From positions 5,086,501 through 5,150,500 of the forward strand of contig OZ017796.1 of the NCBI GenBank assembly GCA_963969395.1: a DNA stretch of 64,000 nucleotides, written 5' to 3'. Every line of letters begins with the position of its first letter. Within the stretch, counting starts at the first letter, position 1. Shown here piece after piece: positions 58,410 to 64,000 of the stretch. The notes under the pieces were generated by a model, which was given only the letters and a program-made list of their open reading frames with translations, ran no database searches and was not told the origin of the DNA. Origin of the DNA: Pseudoscleropodium purum (lineage: Eukaryota; Streptophyta; Bryopsida; Hypnales; Brachytheciaceae). The translations under genes and the position numbers were made by a program.

Positions 58410-61400
58410 AATGTATATACATGCAACCTATAAAGAGAGATGGAAAAACCAAGAAGAAGCATGGGGACTTGCAATAAATAACAAGTAAGGGTCCTAAATG
58501 CAATCACACTTGTGTCAAATCAATTTCATAGATTTTGTATTCATAACAAAGTAATCGGCTTGCTAACTTCCAATTTAAATATATAAATATTTGCTTGTCA
58601 CTACATTTGAAATTGAATCCAACTACATGTTTAACCATCCATACTTAAACCTCAAAGCAATATCACACAATTTTAATGTGCTCCCACTTTATCCTCAATT
58701 CATTAATTGTTAAACATATATCAATTTAAAAACCACCTCATATTCATTTTTGACCTAATTATAAGGTTAATTTGAAGGAGATGGACACTTTAAGAGTAGT
58801 CTACTATAGCTAGATAAATCCACAAGCATCTCTATTCTTCAACAACTTGTCCAAGGACAAATTGTTCCTTTTCAAAGATGGCTCCCACCTTGTCTACCTC
58901 AAACTTTCAAGGTTTGCTTTGGTTTCTATTCCTTTTTGGTATTTGATTTGGACTTTGTAGGGTTATTTTATGCTAGAATGTTTTGTGTGAAAAACAATAA
59001 CAAATTAAATAAGGGCTTAAGACACCTTACATACATTCCATAACACACTAATGGTTTGTTGTAGTGCATACATAGGTGTACACAAGGCCTTTGTTATCAT
59101 GGAGCTTAATACTAGTATATACAAATAGGGATGTTTTCCTATATTCCTACTAAGTCCTTGTTAGAAAAAAGACTATATAGATTGATGTTCATATTTGTCT
59201 CAAAATTCCAATTGTTTTCTTGAGAAACTACATTATATCAGATGAGTTAGCCTTGGATATATAAATCTCCTATGATTCATGTACTTTTGGAGATTTACAT
59301 ATTGCTTTAAATATTTTCTTTTCTATCACTAGTGATAATATTTGCATCTTTATACAAGCTGTCTATTATCTTATAAAGCCATTGGATACATTTTATTATA
59401 TATTTGTAAGAAGTGTTGATGTTTGCTTTGACTATAGAAAAAAATAAGAAGTAAGAAACAATTTTGCTTAGAATAGGATTGAATTAAATTAATGCTCTTC
59501 TACAAAAAAACGGATGTTTTAGGAAGGGATTTTTTGAACACATGGATAATTTCCATTGCAAGGGAAATAGTACAGAGAACCAAAGGACACCATCCTTAGT
59601 GGGCATTTAAAAAAAAATTCAAACTACAAATTCAAATTTATAGGTTATTAGAACTTGAACTTGAACCTATCATTTACCAAGGAAATGAGCCAAACAAATC
59701 TTCCAAAGACTTCCATCTTGGAAAGGGACATGTTCCATTAAATTTCTAAGTGTGACCAAACACCACGGAAGTTGGTTTGCAACCATGTGATGTCCAACTA
59801 TTGCATGAAGATTTTGACCTTATGAGGATCCAATTTATAGAGGTTAGAAGTCTTCAAACCATGAGATCCAAACATTATCATTGAATGGCTCCCAAAGGCG
59901 TTGTTCTAGCTAGCAATCGGACCATAGGGAATTGGTAAAGCACATGGTATTATGGTCCAACCATGATAACTATATGATTGATCGAATAACTGATCCCCTA
60001 AAGAATGACCACATTGAGGTTCCATTCCTTATATGTCTTAGTTGCTTATCCAGCCTAATATACATTATTACTATGTGAATGTAGACTACTAGTTAGCCAT
60101 GGTAGAAATTAAAAAAATTATTCTTCATTTGTATAGAGTAGAAATGAAAAAGCTAGTCATAGCCACAAAAGCAAATACTAGTAAGTGAAGACATTAGTTG
60201 CAAGCTTAGCTCCAAATGTATGCAACCTACATGTCAAAAATAATTAGGTGCAAAAATTTGACAACAAATTTGCAATTGACACTTGGAACTTTAAATCTTT
60301 TAGCTCCTTTGACTAAACAATCTGTGGGGGCTAACCCACTAATTTCGACAACGGCTAGACCAATTTGAAAAGTTTCCCATGATCCATATGCCAACACGTG
60401 ACACTTGTACAAGGAATCTTGAAAATGTAAGAGATGCTCATAGTACCTATGCCACAATGAAAAGTGCACTCTTTGTGCAACGGACTTAGTATTTTAATAA
60501 CTTAGATTGTAGTAGTTATAAACTTGACCATCTTCGCCTAAATGTATAGTGACTTAATTAACCTTGGCATTTGTGGGGGATAATTTGTATCCAAAATTTA
60601 GCCACATATATACCTATAACATTGTATTTGTATCTATATATATATATATATATATATATTTGTATATACCATGTATTGTATGAATGTGGTAAATGGGACA
60701 TGGACACCACTTGGAGGTATAGTAACTTAACCTTAAAACTCTAGGACTTTCTCCTCATTAATGAATCCGTGCACATATTAAGGGTTAAGGTACACATGTG
60801 CACATGTACGTTTAGCTGTCAAGCACTTCAACATCCAATTTTTGGACAATGGATAAATTGAAAGTCATTTTTTTCCCTCATTAGTGCTTCAATGATAGTC
60901 ATCCTAATTTGAGGAGATCCCTTCTCAAGTTGTTGTTGTATCTAATGGTTGGATTTAATGTTATTAGAATATAATTTTTTCTAAAATTACAAATGTGCAA
61001 ATATGTCAAGTGGTTGATCTAGCCAAAATTGCGTTGACTCTAGTTCAAAACTAGATTTGTAAAAATGAATTATAGATTTAAAGAACACAAAAGTTTCAAA
61101 AAATCACCATTTGAAAAGAACCTCAATTCAAATCTATTCCCAAAAAATTACTTTAAAATGATAATATTTTGCTTGCAATCAAATTTTTAAGGAATTTCAA
61201 AAAAATTCTTTCAAAATCTATAAAAAATTATACATGATAGCCTTGGTGAATCTAATTGTACGAATGGAATCTAAAACTCAAAATCTCCAACTTTTATTTG
61301 TATAACAGTTCCAAAACATTCTTCCAAATAGTACTTATGATGATTTTTCCTAAATTGTCAATTCTAAAAAAGACTCTCACTGATTCATTAGAAAAATTTG

Positions 61401-61818
61401 AACTCTCTAAGAAATCCTCAAGAATTAGCATGCAAAGCTATTTATTAAAGGCTAGAGATGACAAAGTTTAAGTACAAAAATATGTACTTAATTGTGTTGC
61501 TACCTTGTATGAAGTTCATTATATATTTATGAACTTATTCATTATATATCTATCAAAATAAAAAACTTCACTTATTAGTACCAAGAATTTGAATGACAAA
61601 AAGTACCCAATATTTTATTCCAATAAGAAGCATTTATTGTGCAAACATTATGAGCATCAAATATTCATGATCTTTTAAAATTAAAAAAGTTCATTCATAG
61701 TACTAAAGATTCAAATGACAAAAAGTACTACATGTCTCATTATCCAATAAGAAGCATTTCATTGTAGAAACATTATGAGCCATTCGTAATTAGTTGCACT
61801 AAATTTGTCCATTTTCAT
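58410..61818. other. Intergenic, nothing recognised
   Basis: AT-rich, with short frames only. The one notable feature is a (TA)n microsatellite of about 25 bases at 60635-60659. Confidence 0.5.
60635..60659. repeat. (TA)n microsatellite
   Basis: About 12 TA units, followed by TTTGTATATACC. Confidence 0.85.
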
Positions 61819-62735
61819 TTAACCTTTAAAAGACTAGACTACATTTTTTGGCTGTATAGAATTTTTAGGCAGGTCATTGTGACCAGAAATTTCCATATTT
61901 TAGGCTGAAATTTGAATAGAAAGTGTGGACAAGGATTATCTTTCATATGAAACAAATTTCATGACATTTGGAAATAGGAATCAAAAGTTATGGCCCAATA
62001 TGTCATTTGTTTTTCAACTCAGGCAGTCCGGGCAGATCTGAAAAATAAAAATTTGAAATTGATTTTCTATATTTATATATGTGTGGAAAGCTTTGAGTCA
62101 TTCCATTTCAATCAATGAATCCAAAATTATGAGGAATTTTAGTTTGCAGGCAGTTATGGATTTTGTACTCTAAAATAAACTTGGAAGTTGTTTATTTCAC
62201 TCAATTTTCAATATTTTTGAAAAAAAGAATATCATAGGATGTACATTGTTTATAAGAACATTACAACCATTGAGGTTGACATTTTTCAATTCCATAATTA
62301 AATTCTTGACAATTTAGTATTTTGAATCATTCTCTATCTCTTTCTTCTTACTATTTTTTTTCTATATGTTGTACAATTTCAAATGACTTGAAAATTTTCA
62401 AGCATGTAAATAACTTGTTTAGAAAAACGAATCCGAAGAAGCACCACCATTTTGAACATTTTTTCATAGAAAAGTGAGCTTGTAAAGTGCGGCTGCCTAG
62501 TGTTTATTAGGGTTAAAAAAAGGATTTTTGTCAATTCAAATGCTAAAATCTTGCAATCCACACGGTGGAAAGTTCTGAAATTTTTTCTACATCTTTTCAA
62601 ATCAGTATTCTACAAGATCCAACGGTTATATGTGTCAAAAAAAGTTTTTTTTTCCAAAAATTTGGTACTTGTACTGAAAATGGCAGTTTTTGAGTGGTTT
62701 TAGGGAAAACATAGTCATGGAACTTTAGGGGTTAA
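61819..62735. mobile_element. piggyBac-type MITE (family A), uninterrupted copy
   Basis: Left end TTAA + CCTTTAAAAGACTAG; right end GGAACTTTAGGGG + TTAA. 917 bp. The closest complete relative of the split copy at 15776-20285 in the same orientation. Shared: TTTTTCAACTCAGGCAG, GTTGTACAATTTCAAATG and TTGCAATCCACACGGTGGAA. Non-coding. Confidence 0.8.
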
Positions 62736-64000
62736 AGTACTCCCTCAATGTACTTAGGATTTGAATGACAAGAAGTACCTAATGCCCCATTGTCCAATTA
62801 AAGGCATGCAATTTTGTAAACATCATGATGTAAAAAATGGGTGGAAATAAGGTAGAAACATCTAAAACCATCCATGCCCCCGTTCTTGTACTCTAGACTA
62901 TGACTAAAACTATCCATGACCATCTATCAAGGTGTCATGCAAATGTTTGGTTTTGATTCATTGACGCGGGTGTAAGACACATATTTACTTTTCATTTGTT
63001 GACACATAATATTGGGAGATTTTCGCAAAGTTCAATTTATGGTGTAGCTATATGACTATTTCAATGGTCTAGTAAGCCCGTACTTCGAAAATTTATAGAA
63101 ATTACATATTATATTTGAAAAATGTATTTTTTTTCATATTCATGATTTTCATTCACTAATACTATAAAGATATAGTTTTTAAGAAAATATTCCTCCAACT
63201 ATGCTAAATTCTTTAAATTGATGGTTTTGGGTGTTTTCACTATAGGAAAAAAATATCATTCCTTCCTTGACAAGTACGCATTTAAGATCCCCAGTTGGGG
63301 CCATTCTAGGGGTACTTACTATTTTTGCATTAATTGTTTTTGCCAACTAATAAAATACTACCTTGGCATAATCTATGCAAGACATTAAATCATGCCTACA
63401 AAGTGGGCCCAACAAAGTAGTTTGGGGTTCACCATGATAAAAGTAAAAAAAAATCCTATTTTGAGCCATGTCTAAGATATATTCTAGACCTCCTTTAGCT
63501 AATTTGGGGTCTCTACTTGCAAATTTGAATTCAAGAATTTGCAAAAAAAATTTATGTGAAAAAAAAATTCCTGCGTTTTCCCCAGGGGTAAATCTAGCCT
63601 CTTGGGCCCTTTTCTGGGCATGATTTAATGTCCCTGTAATTCACACCTGCAATGTAGTTTTTGATCCCCTCACTGCAGGTGAAAGCTGTCTTGCCATCAC
63701 ACAACTCAAATGGTCATGTCAATTTCCTTCCTCCTCAACACACGTGCATTATTGAGCATGATTGTGACTGGACCAAGGCTTTTTCTTTTGGCTTTCTAGT
63801 GCCAGATTGCAGCAGAAGAAAATAATTTGCCTAAAAATTGGCAACAAAATGTGAAGTTCTTTTTTGCCACAAAACTTAGATTTAAGAAGAAAAATCTTGA
63901 ATGAAATCATCAAATTATGGATGAAAATAGAATTATGGACATGTGATATGTACTAGTTTGATGTTCTCTATCCAATATATAGATGAATTTTGAAAATAAT
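62736..64000. other. Intergenic to window end, nothing recognised
   Basis: Short frames only. No element end, RNA gene or promoter identified. Confidence 0.5.

Noticed and set aside
49072..62735. Interstitial telomere repeats (TTTAGGG words)
   Set aside because: The words occur singly, only at element ends next to TTAA, never in tandem.
1..64000. CRISPR arrays, bacterial operons, rRNA genes
   Set aside because: No regularly spaced identical repeats with unique spacers, no ribosome-binding-site gene strings and no rRNA-like blocks were seen.

Overview
This is nuclear DNA from a land plant with a large, repeat-filled genome. Evidence: spliced genes with GT/AG introns, a plant A-type cytochrome P450, a plant-type L1 LINE, PIF/Harbinger and piggyBac transposase relics, and AT-rich, CpG-poor filler between them. 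A non-flowering plant (gymnosperm, fern, lycophyte or bryophyte) seems more likely than an angiosperm, but the sequence does not settle it. Only one gene looks intact, the P450 at 38069-39995; nearly everything else is transposon-derived or decayed.

Layout. 1-3.4 kb: AT-rich filler and simple repeats. 3.4-6.2 kb: a piggyBac transposase pseudogene (minus) cut by a solo-LTR-like insertion (4339-5351, GCACC target duplication). 8.9-12.1 kb: a young CpG-rich element with TG...CA ends and CTCCT duplications, carrying its own TATA box and a long ORF for an unknown protein. 12.7-14.6 kb: an element with ~580 bp inverted arms. 15.8-20.3 kb: a piggyBac-type MITE split by a second, decayed copy of the 8.9 kb element (16049-19616, TAGAT duplications). 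22.3-27.5 kb (perhaps to 30.6 kb): a 13-exon pseudogene (minus) whose exons join in frame into a ParB/sulfiredoxin-like domain followed by an N4/N6-type DNA methyltransferase-like domain and a CPKC end. Small hairpin MITEs lie in and upstream of it. 32.4-36.0 kb: a degenerate tandem repeat and a 5'-truncated LINE (minus). 37.7-40.3 kb: the P450 with a 3 x 41 bp upstream array, TATA box, two exons and a polyadenylation signal. 42.9-45.5 kb: a PIF/Harbinger transposase pseudogene (minus) and an unknown decayed reading frame (plus). 46.3-64 kb: no genes; foldbacks, satellite-like repeats and several ~0.65-0.96 kb piggyBac-type MITEs, one nested in another.

How the parts relate. The P450 is an ordinary host gene of specialised metabolism. 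The piggyBac transposase relic and the TTAA-flanked CCCCTAAA-ended MITEs probably belong to one transposition system, though the transposase's own ends were not found. The ParB-methyltransferase pseudogene is the most unusual item. That domain pairing is familiar from phage and bacterial modification enzymes; here it sits in a spliced plant gene with about two dozen premature stops, each reachable by one C-to-T or G-to-A change, and little evidence of indels. This is the pattern expected of a methylated, silenced locus.
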